Assembly (NCBI GenBank): GCA_913041535.1
Contig: CAJWJK010000001.1
Location: 62,001-126,000 of the forward strand
Source of the DNA: an uncultured Alphaproteobacteria bacterium
Lineage (GTDB): Bacteria; Pseudomonadota; Alphaproteobacteria; VGEJ01
DNA length: 64,000 nt
Reading direction: 5' to 3'
Shown: one piece after another, positions 27,392-37,421 of the stretch
Position numbering within the stretch: the first letter of the stretch is position 1
How the letters are laid out: every line of letters starts with the position of its first letter
Position numbers and translations under genes: made by a program
Notes under the pieces: model-generated
Seen by the model: the letters and a program-made list of their open reading frames with translations, nothing else
What the model was told of the DNA's origin: nothing
Database searches by the model: none

Positions 27392-29053
27392 TTATGACTT
27401 ATTTATTTTAGACCAAGTATCCCGTAGGGCCACGGTGCGGTTAAAGATTGGGGTCCCAACGCGGGAGTCAATGTCATGGCAGAAATATCCATGGCGTTCG
27501 AACTGAACTGCATTATGTCCGACTTCCCGATCTAACAATATTTCGGCTTTACAACCTCTTAGAACTTCAAGTGAGCGTGGATTTATCTCTTCAATTAGAT
27601 TTTTGTTATCATTAGGCGTTGGGCTGATAAGGAGTGGGTTATAGAGGCGCACCTCAGATTCTACGGAATGTTCTGCGGAAACCCAATGCACTGTGCCTCG
27701 TACTTTTCGGCCATCGGGAGAATCGCCCCCACGGCTGTGCGGATCATATGTACAGTGTACTGATACGATTGAGCCATTAGTATCTTTGATAACTTTGTTA
27801 CATGTTACGAGATAAGCGTTTCTGAGGCGAACTTCCTGCCCGGGGCTGAGGCGATAGAATTTTGGGGCTGGTGATTCCGTAAAATCGTTACGCTCAATAT
27901 AAAGTCGGCGAGAGAATGGCAGATTCCTACTCCCATCGTCAGGGTCCTGTGGATTGTTCAATACTACAAACTGTTCAGAATGATTTTGGGGATAGTTATC
28001 AACAACCAGCTCAATAGGGTCCAATATGACCATGCGTCTTGGAGCCACCCTGTTCAGTGCATTTCGGATGCAGTGTTCTAAAAGAGCGAGATCAACTAAT
28101 TTGTCGCTTTTCTTTATACCAACGAGTTTTATGAAATCGTGAATTGCTGACGGTGGTACTCCTCGTCTGCGCATCCCAGCCAACGTCGGTAATCGAGGAT
28201 CATCCCAACCGTTGACATATCCTTCATCGACGAGCTGCGTTAGCTGTCGTTTTGACAAAACAGTGTGAGATAGATTGAGTCGTGCGAATTCGTACTGTTT
28301 AGGTTGGCACGGCACAGGAAGATTCTCAATAAACCAATTGTATAAAGGCCGATGGTCTTCAAATTCTGTTGTGCATAGTGAGTGTGTTACACCTTCAATT
28401 GCATCCGATTGACCATGTGCAAAGTCGTAGGTCGGATAGATACACCATTTTCCCCCAGTTCTCGGATGCGTGACATGCAGTATTCTGTACAAGACTGGAT
28501 CTCGCATATTGACGTTTGCGGATGACATATCAATTAGAGCACGAAGCACACAGCTTCCATCCGCAAAGTCTCCTTTTCGCATGCGACGAAAAAGGTCTAG
28601 ATTTTCTCTTGCTGTCCGATTTCGGAACGGACTTGGACGACCAGGGGTGGTTAACGTTCCACGGTATAGGCGTATTTGCTCTTGAGATAAATCATCGACG
28701 TAAGCTTTCTGTTTTAAGATAAGGTGCTCTGCCCATTCGTATAACTGTTCAAAGTGATCAGAGGCAAAATAGAGGTAATTTTCCCATTTGAAGCCCAGCC
28801 AACGTACATCATTCTGAATTGAATTGATGAATTTTTTATCTTCATTCCGCGGGTTGGTATCATCGAAACGCATATGGCATCTGCCGCCAAACTCGTGAGC
28901 TACGCCAAAGTTGAGGCACATTGACTTCGCATGGCCTATATGGAGAAAGCCGTTGGGTTCTGGGGGAAAACGCGTAACTAATCGATCACTAACACCGCTA
29001 CATCGGATTGCTTCACGGATAAAGTCTTCATGATGGTGTTTGCCCTTAACCAT
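27392..29053 (-). CDS. glnS: Glutaminyl-tRNA synthetase
   Basis: Class I aminoacyl-tRNA synthetase, 553 residues. The HIGH motif is in PNGFLHIGHAKS near residue 37 and the KMSKS equivalent is VLSKRQL near 271. The CIYPTYDFAHGQSD and HSLCTTEFEDHRPLYNW blocks are GlnRS-specific rather than GluRS, and the C-terminal two-barrel anticodon domain is complete. ATG at 29053 has GAGGAG closely upstream. Many alphaproteobacteria instead make Gln-tRNA by GatCAB, so gatCAB status in this genome is of interest. Confidence 0.95.
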   Translation of the reverse strand: MVKGKHHHEDFIREAIRCSGVSDRLVTRFPPEPNGFLHIGHAKSMCLNFGVAHEFGGRCHMRFDDTNPRNEDKKFINSIQNDVRWLGFKWENYLYFASDHFEQLYEWAEHLILKQKAYVDDLSQEQIRLYRGTLTTPGRPSPFRNRTARENLDLFRRMRKGDFADGSCVLRALIDMSSANVNMRDPVLYRILHVTHPRTGGKWCIYPTYDFAHGQSDAIEGVTHSLCTTEFEDHRPLYNWFIENLPVPCQPKQYEFARLNLSHTVLSKRQLTQLVDEGYVNGWDDPRLPTLAGMRRRGVPPSAIHDFIKLVGIKKSDKLVDLALLEHCIRNALNRVAPRRMVILDPIELVVDNYPQNHSEQFVVLNNPQDPDDGSRNLPFSRRLYIERNDFTESPAPKFYRLSPGQEVRLRNAYLVTCNKVIKDTNGSIVSVHCTYDPHSRGGDSPDGRKVRGTVHWVSAEHSVESEVRLYNPLLISPTPNDNKNLIEEINPRSLEVLRGCKAEILLDREVGHNAVQFERHGYFCHDIDSRVGTPIFNRTVALRDTWSKINKS

Positions 29054-29226
29054 TGCTCCTCTCTATAACTCTCTCGAAGATTGATAATTGAGCATACTGA
29101 CAAATCTTACTACTGACAGTATCGTGTACTTAAACGTGTGCCCATAGGGGATCTAGTAGATTGGTTCAAACTAATGATGTGCTTCGGGTCTGGAATTCGT
29201 CTGGTTCCCTGTTTATTGTTCTTATC

Positions 29227-29733
29227 ATGCGGATAATCTTGCTCAGCTTTCTTCTCATAGTTGGTGCTATAACTGCTGCCTCCTCAGCCGAATCGCCAAA
29301 ATTGATTGGGGAGCATAAGGATTGGCGTGCCTTTACTTTTGTTGAGGACGGTAAGCTCATCTGTTATATGGCGAGTGAGCCAAAAGATACTCACCCTAAG
29401 AATGTCAATCGTGGGGACATCTATATCATAGTTACCCGCCGTCCTGCACACGGCATTGTCGATGAAGTAAGTATTTATACTGGATATCCATATAAGGCCG
29501 AGAGTGACGTTGAGATTTCTATCGGGGATGATTTGTTCCGTATGTTCACATATGAAGACACAGCTTGGGCACGTGATTCTGAGGCGGATAAGCAACTGGT
29601 GCGGGCTATGGTTCGGGGCAATACAATGAAGGTCAAGGGGCTATCGCAGCGTGGGACAACAACCATTGATACCTATTCTTTAAGAGGGTTTACGGCTGCC
29701 AATAAGGCGATTCGTGCGGCCTGTAAGAAGTAG
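29227..29733 (+). CDS. Invasion-associated locus B (IalB)-like exported protein
   Basis: 168-residue secreted or periplasmic protein with an N-terminal signal peptide ([18 protein letters not shown], likely cleavage near SSA-ES) and a mature beta-rich domain with [17 protein letters not shown] and the [16 protein letters not shown] end, typical of IalB-like alphaproteobacterial proteins; two cysteines may form a disulfide. The name comes from a Bartonella factor, but free-living species carry it, so virulence is not implied. A TTG at 29161 in frame is an alternative start. rlmN begins 14 bases downstream. Confidence 0.8.
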   Translation: MRIILLSFLLIVGAITAASSAESPKLIGEHKDWRAFTFVEDGKLICYMASEPKDTHPKNVNRGDIYIIVTRRPAHGIVDEVSIYTGYPYKAESDVEISIGDDLFRMFTYEDTAWARDSEADKQLVRAMVRGNTMKVKGLSQRGTTTIDTYSLRGFTAANKAIRAACKK

Positions 29734-29747
29734 GGTACGCTCAGCGG

Positions 29748-30881
29748 ATGATAGAATCGACCTTGGTCGAGAATAACGGCGCAGATGGATTAGACACTCG
29801 CCGCAGTATATTAGGCATGGATCGAGAAGGCTTAGCAGAGGCAGTTCGGGCAATTGGTGAGCCCTCTGAAAGCGTTGCCATGAGGGCTCGCCAGCTTTTT
29901 CATTGGCTCTACCATCGAGGTGCGCGTGACTTTGGGCTGATGAGTAGTATTTCGAGTCGGCTGAGAGATGAACTTACTAAGCACTATCGGATAGAGGCAG
30001 GTAAAGTAATTGATATACAACGTTCAACTGATGGCACTCGGAAATGGCTTGTTCGTTTCGGGCCGGGGATTCATGTTGAAACGGTTCATATTCCCGAAAA
30101 TGATAGGGGAGCCATTTGTGTGTCCTCTCAGGTTGGTTGTACACTGAATTGTCGATTCTGTCATACGGGCACTCAGCGTCTCGTGCGGAATCTGGAGCCT
30201 GGTGAGATTATTGCTCAACTATTTCATGCTCGGGACCAGCTTGGCGAATGGCCGACGCCGCGTGACGGTGCCTCTCGTTTAATATCCAATGTTGTTATGA
30301 TGGGTATGGGCGAGCCACTCTACAATTATGAAAATGTTTCTCGTGCACTAAAGTTGATCATGGATGGAGAAGGCATAGCAATATCACGTCGGCGCATCAC
30401 GTTATCCACTGCTGGCGTAGTTCCTATGATAGAACGTTGCGGTGCTGAGTTGGGTGTTAACCTCGCCATCTCATTACATGCAGTTCGTAACGATATTCGA
30501 GATGAGCTTGTGCCAATCAATCGTAAGTACCCAATTTCTGATTTGCTTGCAGCATGCCGGCGCTATCCGTCAAGCTCAAATGCCCGACGGATAACCTTTG
30601 AATATGTAATGCTGAAGGAGATCAATGACTCGCTATCTGACGCTCGTGAATTGGTTCGCCTCATTGCCGGCATACCGGCTAAGGTTAATTTAATTCCTTT
30701 TAACCCATGGCCGGGAAGTTCATATGAATGTTCGAGTGATGAGTCTATTAGATCGTTCGCAAAAGTCGTTAACGAGGCAGGGTACGCCTCGCCTGTGCGA
30801 GTGCCACGAGGCCGTGACATCATGGCAGCGTGTGGTCAACTAAAATCAGACAGTCAGGTATTACGTGCAAATTCTAGATAG
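29748..30881 (+). CDS. rlmN: Dual-specificity 23S rRNA/tRNA C2-adenosine methyltransferase
   Basis: Radical SAM enzyme that methylates A2503 of 23S rRNA and A37 of some tRNAs. The cluster motif C-x3-C-x2-C is CTLNCRFC near residue 127; the [10 protein letters not shown] block, [21 protein letters not shown] and the C-terminal [12 protein letters not shown] with the second methyl-carrying Cys are present. 377 residues. It follows the IalB-like gene by 14 bases, an arrangement known in alphaproteobacteria. Confidence 0.96.
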   Translation: MIESTLVENNGADGLDTRRSILGMDREGLAEAVRAIGEPSESVAMRARQLFHWLYHRGARDFGLMSSISSRLRDELTKHYRIEAGKVIDIQRSTDGTRKWLVRFGPGIHVETVHIPENDRGAICVSSQVGCTLNCRFCHTGTQRLVRNLEPGEIIAQLFHARDQLGEWPTPRDGASRLISNVVMMGMGEPLYNYENVSRALKLIMDGEGIAISRRRITLSTAGVVPMIERCGAELGVNLAISLHAVRNDIRDELVPINRKYPISDLLAACRRYPSSSNARRITFEYVMLKEINDSLSDARELVRLIAGIPAKVNLIPFNPWPGSSYECSSDESIRSFAKVVNEAGYASPVRVPRGRDIMAACGQLKSDSQVLRANSR

Positions 30882-30958
30882 TATGCTGGAGTATCCAATT
30901 AGTTGTAGTTGTTAGGGTACTCTCGGCTGCAAGCCCCACTCGGAGTTGAGACTCACCT

Positions 30959-31693
30959 TTAGTCAGCGTAGTTAGGTTGCTCGGTGTCGAGAACATCCTT
31001 AAGTGCTAAAAAGTGAGCTTCAGCTAGCCATTCCAGCTCTTTAAACTGTTGGCCTGAATGTGAGATGACTTCATCTCGAATGCGCTTTAAAGGTCGTCCT
31101 GTAGACATTGCTAGAATTTGAGATTGGCAAGCTCTTTCAAGAAAATAGAGAGAATCAAACGCATTGCCAACAGTGCTGCCTATCACCATCACGCCGTGAT
31201 TGGACATCATTAGAACCGTATTATTCCCCAACTTAGAAGCTACTCGGTCTCCTTCCTCCCAATCAAGAGCGACTCCCTCAAACTCATCGTCGTAAGCAAC
31301 CCGATTTACAAAACGTAAACCAGCAATAGTCAGATGTTCAAGCCGACCACCATCAATACACATCAATGCCGTTGCGTGGGGCATGTGTGTGTGTAGGACA
31401 CAATTTGCATGGGGGAGGTTGCTGTGAACACGCCCATGCAGCACCGCTGCTGTGCGCTCAATTTTGCCTTCACCGGAGACTTTTTCACCATTATCGTCAA
31501 CAATTAATAAGTCACTGGCACGTACTTGCGACCAATGAACACCAAACGGATTGAGGAAGTATTTGTCAGTGGTTCCTGGAACCCTAAGAGTAAAATGGTT
31601 GCATATACCCTCATGTAAATCAAAGCGAACAGCTAGGCGGAACGCTGCCGCTAGATCAACTCGGGCCTGTTTTTCGGCGTTACTATTGTTCAT
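30959..31693 (-). CDS. Class II aldolase/adducin-domain protein
   Basis: 244-residue cytoplasmic protein of the class II aldolase family. Likely metal ligands: Glu in GKIERTAA, the pair of histidines in VLHTHMPHA and the His in MMSNHGVMVIG. The C-terminal helices (EWLAEAHF) are typical of members acting beside catabolic genes; the substrate could be a sugar phosphate or another hydroxy acid. ATG at 31693 has AAGGAG eight bases upstream. It is divergent from argG. Confidence 0.88.
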   Translation of the reverse strand: MNNSNAEKQARVDLAAAFRLAVRFDLHEGICNHFTLRVPGTTDKYFLNPFGVHWSQVRASDLLIVDDNGEKVSGEGKIERTAAVLHGRVHSNLPHANCVLHTHMPHATALMCIDGGRLEHLTIAGLRFVNRVAYDDEFEGVALDWEEGDRVASKLGNNTVLMMSNHGVMVIGSTVGNAFDSLYFLERACQSQILAMSTGRPLKRIRDEVISHSGQQFKELEWLAEAHFLALKDVLDTEQPNYAD

Positions 31694-31766
31694 GTCTTAA
31701 ACTCCTTACGACCCAGAACAGCAATTGTAACCTGTAAATACTATTGCGCCCAGATATCGCGCTTTC

Positions 31767-31794
31767 TTGTAGGTCTGCTCGTTTTGCATATACT
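31767..31794 (+). promoter_or_regulatory. Candidate sigma70 promoter of argG
   Basis: TTGTAG (31767-31772) and TATACT (31789-31794) are separated by 16 bases, about 48 bases upstream of the argG ATG. The match to the consensus is reasonable but judged by eye only. Confidence 0.4.
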
Positions 31795-31841
31795 CGCCCT
31801 GGTTCAAGAGAATCGAATTATGAATCTATAGGGCCAATGTT

Positions 31842-33062
31842 ATGCCTGAGAAAGTAAAAAAGGTGGTACTCGCGTACTCTGGCGGGCTGGATACTTCAAT
31901 TATCCTCAAATGGTTGTATGAAACATATGCGTGTGAAGTTGTTACGTTTACCGCTGACCTGGGTCAAGGTGATGAAATTGAGTCGGCTCGAGCCAAGGCG
32001 GAAGCGATGGGCGTAACCGAAATTTTCATTGAGGATTTACGAGAAAAATTTGTGAGCGACTACGTTTTCCCTATGTTTCGTGGCAATGCTTTGTATGAGG
32101 GTGCATATTTATTAGGCACCTCAATTGCGAGGCCTTTGATCGCCAAGCGACAGATTGAGATTGCTGCAGAAACCGGTGCAGATGCAGTGGCGCATGGTGC
32201 TACAGGAAAAGGTAATGATCAGATTAGATTTGAACTGTCTTACTATGCACTTGATCCTGATATAAAGGTTATTTCACCTTGGCGAGAATGGAATCTTAGT
32301 TCGAGGCGTAGTTTGATCAGTTATGCGGAAAAGCATGAAATTGAAATACCGCGAGATCGGCGTGGGGAGGCGCCATTCTCAGTAGATTCAAACTTACTGC
32401 ATACTTCGTCTGAGGGCAAAGTCTTGGAGGACCCAAGTCTAGAGCCGGACGATATTGTATATCAGCGTACTGTAGATCCAAAAAATGCTCCTGACAGGTC
32501 AATTGAAATTGAAATTGGCTTTCAGTCGGGCGATGCTGTCAGTCTTGATGGCACCCGAATGTCCCCGGCAACAATTCTGGGCTGCTTGAATGAACTTGGA
32601 GGACAAAATGCTATCGGTCGGGTGGATCTGGTGGAGAACCGTTTTGTCGGGATGAAATCCCGTGGTGTTTACGAGACGCCTGGAGGCACCATACTTCTTG
32701 TTGCTCATCGTGCTATCGAAAGCTTAACACTGGATCGTGGATCAGCACATCTCAAGGATGAGTTAATGCCTCGTTATGCCGAGCTTATTTATGATGGATT
32801 CTGGTTTTCTCCAGAGCGGGAAATGATTCAATCTCTTATCGATGAATCACAACGGTTCGTTACTGGAAATGTTCGTCTCCGACTTTATAAAGGTAACGTC
32901 TGTGTCATTGGACGGCAATCACCATATAGTCTCTACAGTGCTGAGCACGTTACGTTTGAGGATGATCTAGTTTATGACCAGGGAGATGCATCTGGCTTCA
33001 TTAAGCTCAATGCGCTTCGCCTACGGCTCCTTAAGCGAGCTCGTGGTGGGGGGCAAGATTAA
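31842..33062 (+). CDS. argG: Argininosuccinate synthase
   Basis: Condenses citrulline and aspartate with ATP in arginine synthesis. 406 residues; the P-loop AYSGGLDTS is at residue 11, the GATGKGNDQ and [11 protein letters not shown] blocks near 119 and 147, and the [16 protein letters not shown] catalytic segment near 173. Cytoplasmic homotetramer in the family. It is a single gene: argH is not adjacent here. Confidence 0.97.
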   Translation: MPEKVKKVVLAYSGGLDTSIILKWLYETYACEVVTFTADLGQGDEIESARAKAEAMGVTEIFIEDLREKFVSDYVFPMFRGNALYEGAYLLGTSIARPLIAKRQIEIAAETGADAVAHGATGKGNDQIRFELSYYALDPDIKVISPWREWNLSSRRSLISYAEKHEIEIPRDRRGEAPFSVDSNLLHTSSEGKVLEDPSLEPDDIVYQRTVDPKNAPDRSIEIEIGFQSGDAVSLDGTRMSPATILGCLNELGGQNAIGRVDLVENRFVGMKSRGVYETPGGTILLVAHRAIESLTLDRGSAHLKDELMPRYAELIYDGFWFSPEREMIQSLIDESQRFVTGNVRLRLYKGNVCVIGRQSPYSLYSAEHVTFEDDLVYDQGDASGFIKLNALRLRLLKRARGGGQD

Positions 33063-33172
33063 TTACCCGTACAGTCTCGTGTGCGCTCAAGTGTATGACA
33101 GAGGAAGACCAGCAAAGGGGTACGCCGTAACGTTAATATTCTGCAAATAATTAGTTACTGTGGGGGGTGAAT

Positions 33173-34105
33173 TTAGCCTGTTGGTTGAGGCACGCTGATC
33201 TTGTTTTGGAGACAGGCCGCAGTCACTGTGTTTGATAGGAGACAGGCAATCGTCATTGGCCCAACACCGCCGGGAACAGGAGTGATAGCGCCCGCAACTT
33301 TAACAGCTTCTGGAAAGCATACGTCTCCTACCAGGCGTGACTTACCTCCTGGTACGTCAATTCTATTTATTCCAACGTCAATTACAGTAGCGCCCTTCTG
33401 AATCCAATCTCCTCGCACCATTTCGGGCTTACCAACCGCAGCTATAAGAATATCCGCGCGACGGCACTCTTCTTTTAAGTTCTTGGTTCTGGAGTGCGCC
33501 ACGGTTACGGTGCAACTTTCCTTTACCAACAGGCTTGCCATTGGTTTGCCCACAATGTTTGAACGTCCGAGTATTAAAGCGCGTCTTCCACTGAGGTCGC
33601 CCAATGTCTCTTTAAGCATCGTAAGGCAGCCGAGAGGAGTGCAGGGTATCATTGCTGGTAGTCCAGTGGCCAAACGACCAGCATTGACTACGTGAAACCC
33701 ATCTACATCCTTGGCGGGATCAATGATGTTAATGATAGCACTCTCGTCTACCTGCGGAGGCAGCGGAAGTTGAACTAGAATACCGTTGACTCGATCATCA
33801 CCATTTAGATCCTGAACTTGTCTCACTACCTGATCATGACTCGCGTTCGCAGGGAGGTGAAAATCAAATGCTTCCATACCTGCGTCACGAGTTTGTTTGC
33901 CTTTATTGCGGACATAGACTTGGCTAGCTGGGTCCTGACCTACTAGCACTACTGCTAGGCCTGGCGTCAGGCTGTATTTCGACTTAATGGATGTTACTTG
34001 TTCAGCGACTTGTCCTCTTAGCTTCTGAGCAAACGATTTACCGTCAATAACTTGAGCAGAGTTTTGTGTGTGCGAATGATCCGCGGTCATATTCTTATCA
34101 TCCAT
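33173..34105 (-). CDS. folD: Methylenetetrahydrofolate dehydrogenase/cyclohydrolase
   Basis: Bifunctional enzyme interconverting 5,10-methylene-THF and 10-formyl-THF. The catalytic Lys is in VYVRNKGKQ, the [11 protein letters not shown] and [17 protein letters not shown] blocks bind folate, and the [13 protein letters not shown] and [11 protein letters not shown] segments bind NADP. The start is unsure: ATG at 34105 and 34090 both lack a good Shine-Dalgarno, and a TTG at 34153 also exists. yggT begins upstream on the same strand, its stop at 34175. Confidence 0.94.
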   Translation of the reverse strand: MDDKNMTADHSHTQNSAQVIDGKSFAQKLRGQVAEQVTSIKSKYSLTPGLAVVLVGQDPASQVYVRNKGKQTRDAGMEAFDFHLPANASHDQVVRQVQDLNGDDRVNGILVQLPLPPQVDESAIINIIDPAKDVDGFHVVNAGRLATGLPAMIPCTPLGCLTMLKETLGDLSGRRALILGRSNIVGKPMASLLVKESCTVTVAHSRTKNLKEECRRADILIAAVGKPEMVRGDWIQKGATVIDVGINRIDVPGGKSRLVGDVCFPEAVKVAGAITPVPGGVGPMTIACLLSNTVTAACLQNKISVPQPTG

Positions 34106-34174
34106 AATTGGGTTAAGTGAAAGCGATTCTACGTATCTATTCGTGGGAACCAAACTTGTATCAAGTAAGAATTT

Positions 34175-34465
34175 CTAAAAGAAGATATCTACCAGCAGAT
34201 TCTGTACGAACACTAAGCCTAGGATCAATAGAACGGGTGAGATATCAACGCCACCCAAATTGGGTAATATTTGGTGGATCAAACGTCTAATCGGCTTAAG
34301 TGCGGGCTCAGTAATACGGTGGAGGAAATCGACAACGACGTAAACGGCACGGTTATGAGTGTTGATTACCCTGAACTGTATAAGCCAACTTAGAACCGCT
34401 GATGCAATTACTAGCCATATATAGATTTCAATTATGTTTGATAACAAGTTGTATACAGCAATCAT
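34175..34465 (-). CDS. YggT-family membrane protein
   Basis: 96-residue inner-membrane protein with two hydrophobic regions (about residues 8-28 and 70-94) and the family segment FLHRITEPALKPIRRLI near the middle. In alphaproteobacteria and others the family is linked to osmotic tolerance, division or photosystem placement; the function is unresolved. It sits immediately before folD (about 70 bases), a common alphaproteobacterial pairing. Confidence 0.88.
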   Translation of the reverse strand: MIAVYNLLSNIIEIYIWLVIASAVLSWLIQFRVINTHNRAVYVVVDFLHRITEPALKPIRRLIHQILPNLGGVDISPVLLILGLVFVQNLLVDIFF

Positions 34466-34602
34466 AGTATCATCTGTGCCAGAGAGGTAAAAGGGAGTTG
34501 CGTGCTTTCAAGTATTATAGGCAGATTAACCCACTTCGGGAGACGGGGCTAGAGCTGGATTCCTAATCTTCTAACATTTGCAGGTGGCTCACTTGCGATG
34601 CC

Positions 34603-34630
34603 TTGACGTTAGTAATTGGTGGTCTAATGT
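34603..34630 (+). promoter_or_regulatory. Candidate promoter of tRNA-Ala
   Basis: TTGACG (34603-34608), 16-base spacer and TAATGT (34625-34630), about 45 bases before the mature tRNA. The -35 is close to consensus, the -10 moderate. Assigned by eye. Confidence 0.4.
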
Positions 34631-34640
34631 TAGGCTTACT

Positions 34641-34669
34641 CCACTAGATTGAGGGCAATGATCTAGTGG
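34641..34669 (+). repeat. Inverted repeat just upstream of tRNA-Ala
   Basis: Perfect 9-base arms CCACTAGAT (34641-34649) and ATCTAGTGG (34661-34669) with an 11-base loop, ending five bases before the tRNA 5' end. If the candidate promoter is right, the hairpin forms the start of the tRNA precursor. Confidence 0.6.
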
Positions 34670-34674
34670 TGGTT

Positions 34675-34750
34675 GGGGCCGTAGCTCAGTTGGGAGAGCG
34701 CGACGTTCGCAATGTCGAGGTCAGGGGTTCGATTCCCCTCGGCTCCACCA
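34675..34750 (+). tRNA. tRNA-Ala (CGC)
   Basis: Complete cloverleaf: acceptor GGGGCCG/CGGCTCC with one G-U pair, D arm GCTC/GAGC, anticodon loop TTCGCAA (anticodon CGC, stem CGACG/TGTCG with one G-U), T arm AGGGG-TTCGATT-CCCCT, encoded CCA. It reads GCG codons. Confidence 0.97.
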
Positions 34751-34899
34751 AGCTACGTAATAGTATTCTTTGGTATCCATACGTTTTGTGTCGCTGTAGA
34801 AGCGGTTGAGTTAAACTGGTTATACGATAGCAGTTCATGGTTATGGTCTTATGTGTCGTCTGTGATGGTGTCTTTGTTAACAGTATATGGTTGTTTCTC

Positions 34900-35610
34900 A
34901 TGCCTAGTCGTATAGCTCTCATAGTTCATAGGGCAGACTCAACGGCGGGCCGTATTGAACGTGAACTAAGGCGGATGGGATACGTGACGGAGTTAGTTCA
35001 TGCATGTAACGGTGAACCGTTTCCTCTTAGAAATGGAAGGTACAGTGGTTGCGTAATCTTTGGCGGTCCCATGAGCGTGTATGATGAAGAAGAATTTCCT
35101 TTTTTAAGATCGGAGAAGATGTGGATTGAACAAGCTCTTAAGTGTGATATGCCCATACTAGGTATTTGTCTTGGAGCACAGCTAATCGCGCAAGTGCTCG
35201 GTGCGAAGGTTGAGTTACATCCTGATGGGTATAGCGAAATCGGTTACCACTTCATCCATGGTGTGGATAAGGGAGTAGAACTTTTTGGTAGAAAATTGGC
35301 TGTCTATCAGTGGCACTCTTATGGATTTGGTATTCCTAGTGGCGGTCTACGTTTAGCGACAAGTGGGACTTTCGATAATCAAGCATTCGTATACCAGAAA
35401 AACGTATATGCGATCCAGTTTCATCCAGAGGTAACGGGAAAAACCATTAAGCAATGGACTGTCGGCGGAGCTGACAAATTATCTTGGAAAGGGGCTCAAT
35501 CGAGAGACGATCAGATTCGTCTTACACCTAAATACCAGCCGCATATTTTAACTTGGCTGAGGCAGTTTCTGGCGTGTTGGTTGTCAGAGAATGCTAATGA
35601 TCATATCTAG
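34900..35610 (+). CDS. Class I glutamine amidotransferase-like protein
   Basis: 236-residue free-standing GATase1 domain, related to GMP synthase GATase and to gamma-glutamyl hydrolases of the PuuD group. The nucleophile Cys is in GICLGAQLIA (about residue 91), followed by a His/Glu in QFHPEVTGK near 180. The FGGPMSVYDEEE and WHSYGFGIPSGG blocks are typical of the stand-alone group. No synthase domain or partner gene is adjacent, so the substrate is not known. The ATG at 34900 starts the MPSRIALIVH strand; the frame is open to 34837 without support. Confidence 0.85.
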   Translation: MPSRIALIVHRADSTAGRIERELRRMGYVTELVHACNGEPFPLRNGRYSGCVIFGGPMSVYDEEEFPFLRSEKMWIEQALKCDMPILGICLGAQLIAQVLGAKVELHPDGYSEIGYHFIHGVDKGVELFGRKLAVYQWHSYGFGIPSGGLRLATSGTFDNQAFVYQKNVYAIQFHPEVTGKTIKQWTVGGADKLSWKGAQSRDDQIRLTPKYQPHILTWLRQFLACWLSENANDHI

Positions 35611-35678
35611 ATATGAGGTTGCATACTATTGGATTCTACTGTGCGTCCCAAGGTAGAGAGAGTGGTTTCTGTTATTGT

Positions 35679-37400
35679 TTAGTGCGATTCCTGAGGCACG
35701 TAAGCACCGCTACTACCCAACAAGAAATCAAAATCGACACCTTTATCTGCTTGTAACACATGCTTTACGTAAAGGCTGGCGTAACCACGCGTGTGTTTGA
35801 GCGGGGGTGGACTCCAGGCGGCAAGACGTGTGGACATCTCTTGATCAGATATAACAAGCTGCAAGCGACGAGATTCTACATCAATCTCTATTTGATCTCC
35901 GTCCTTAACTACTGCTAGCGGCCCCCCAACAGCGGACTCAGGTGCTGTGTGTAGCACGACTGTTCCATATGCAGTGCCACTCATGCGTGCGTCTGAGATG
36001 CGCAGCATGTCTGTTACGCCGCGTTGAACCAGTTTTTTTGGCATCGGCATGTTGCCCATTTCGGGCATTCCTGGATAACCCTGTGGGCCAGCCCCTTTAA
36101 GAACCATAACGGAGGTCTCATTGACTTCCATACTTGGATCATCAATGCGGGCGCGCAGGTCATCAGGAGTCTCAAACACGATTGCACTACCGCGATGTGC
36201 CATTAGTTTAGGTGTTGCCGCGGAGGGTTTGATAATTGCTCCGTTAGGACACAAATTTCCACGGAGAACGGCAATCCCGGACTGGTGCATAAAGGGGTTA
36301 TTTAAGTCACGAATTACGCGATCGTCATAGCATTCAGCATTAACAACGTTTTCGCCGACGGAACAGCCGTTCACAGTCCTAGCGTTCCAGTGAAGTACCT
36401 CACGCATCGAGTTCATTACTACTGGCAGCCCACCGGCATAAAAGAAATCTTCCATCAAATACTCTCCGGAAGGCATCAGGTTCACAAGAAGAGGTATGTC
36501 ATGGCCCAGTACGTCAAAATCTTGAAGTTCTAGGGGTACGCCGATTCGACCAGCAAGTGCTAGTAAATGCACAATAAAATTGGTTGATCCCCCGATTGCA
36601 GCATTAACACGGATGGCATTTTCAAAGGCATCGCGGGTCAGAATATGCGACATTTTCATGTCTTCACGGACCATTGCAACAATTCGCTGTCCGGACATAT
36701 GGGCTAGAGTGTAACGACGAGAGTCAACAGCTGGTATCGCAGCGTTTGTTGGCAGTGTCATGCCAAGCGATTCTGCCATACTGGCCATCGTTGACGCAGT
36801 TCCCATGGTCATGCAATGTCCATTTGACCTAGACATACAGACCTCTGCCTCAGCGAAGGCAGCAAGGCTCATTTTGCCAGCTCGTACATCCTCTGAAAAC
36901 TTAAATGTATCGGTTCCCGAACCTATATCGCGACCACGAAACTTCCCGTTAAGCATCGGTCCACCAGAAACCATAATTGTTGGCAAATTGCAGCTGGCAG
37001 CACCCATTAGCTGTGCAGGTGTCGTTTTATCACAACCCGCTAGAAGAACTACGCCGTCTATTGGGTTAGCACGTATGCATTCCTCAACGTCCATGCTCAT
37101 TAGATTGCGAAATAACATCGTGGTTGGTCTCATCAAAGTTTCACCTAGTGAAATGGTGGGAAACTCCAGCGGAAAACCGCCTGCTTCCCAAACGCCACGT
37201 TTGACATGTTCAGCAATCCGTCTGAAATGCGCGTTACATGGCGTCAACTCGGACCAGGAGTTGCAGATACCAATTACCGGACGTCCATCGAACACATGTT
37301 CAGGAAAACCTTGGTTTTTCATCCAGCTACGGTGCAGAAAACCATCTTTATCATTCTTACCAAACCATTCGCTGCTACGCAGCTTCAACTGGCTACTCAT
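35679..37400 (-). CDS. IlvD/Edd-family dehydratase (sugar-acid type)
   Basis: 573-residue iron-sulfur dehydratase. The SWMKNQGFPEHVFDGRPVIG block near the N terminus resembles pentonate dehydratases (L-arabinonate/D-xylonate type) more than biosynthetic IlvD. Cysteines suitable for a 2Fe-2S cluster are in TPCNAHFR (about 55), LAGCDKTTPAQ (about 122) and CMSRSNGHCMTMG (about 190). It lies 21 bases after an aldehyde dehydrogenase gene on the same strand, which suits an oxidative pentose-like pathway ending at 2-oxoglutarate semialdehyde; the exact acid is not provable from sequence. Confidence 0.85.
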   Translation of the reverse strand: MSSQLKLRSSEWFGKNDKDGFLHRSWMKNQGFPEHVFDGRPVIGICNSWSELTPCNAHFRRIAEHVKRGVWEAGGFPLEFPTISLGETLMRPTTMLFRNLMSMDVEECIRANPIDGVVLLAGCDKTTPAQLMGAASCNLPTIMVSGGPMLNGKFRGRDIGSGTDTFKFSEDVRAGKMSLAAFAEAEVCMSRSNGHCMTMGTASTMASMAESLGMTLPTNAAIPAVDSRRYTLAHMSGQRIVAMVREDMKMSHILTRDAFENAIRVNAAIGGSTNFIVHLLALAGRIGVPLELQDFDVLGHDIPLLVNLMPSGEYLMEDFFYAGGLPVVMNSMREVLHWNARTVNGCSVGENVVNAECYDDRVIRDLNNPFMHQSGIAVLRGNLCPNGAIIKPSAATPKLMAHRGSAIVFETPDDLRARIDDPSMEVNETSVMVLKGAGPQGYPGMPEMGNMPMPKKLVQRGVTDMLRISDARMSGTAYGTVVLHTAPESAVGGPLAVVKDGDQIEIDVESRRLQLVISDQEMSTRLAAWSPPPLKHTRGYASLYVKHVLQADKGVDFDFLLGSSGAYVPQESH

Positions 37401-37421
37401 GTTTTGCCCCCATAGCCCAAC

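Noticed and set aside
34686-34922. 78-codon minus-strand frame ending GIEPLTSTLRTSRSPN
   Set aside because: It is the antisense of tRNA-Ala, another known annotation artefact.
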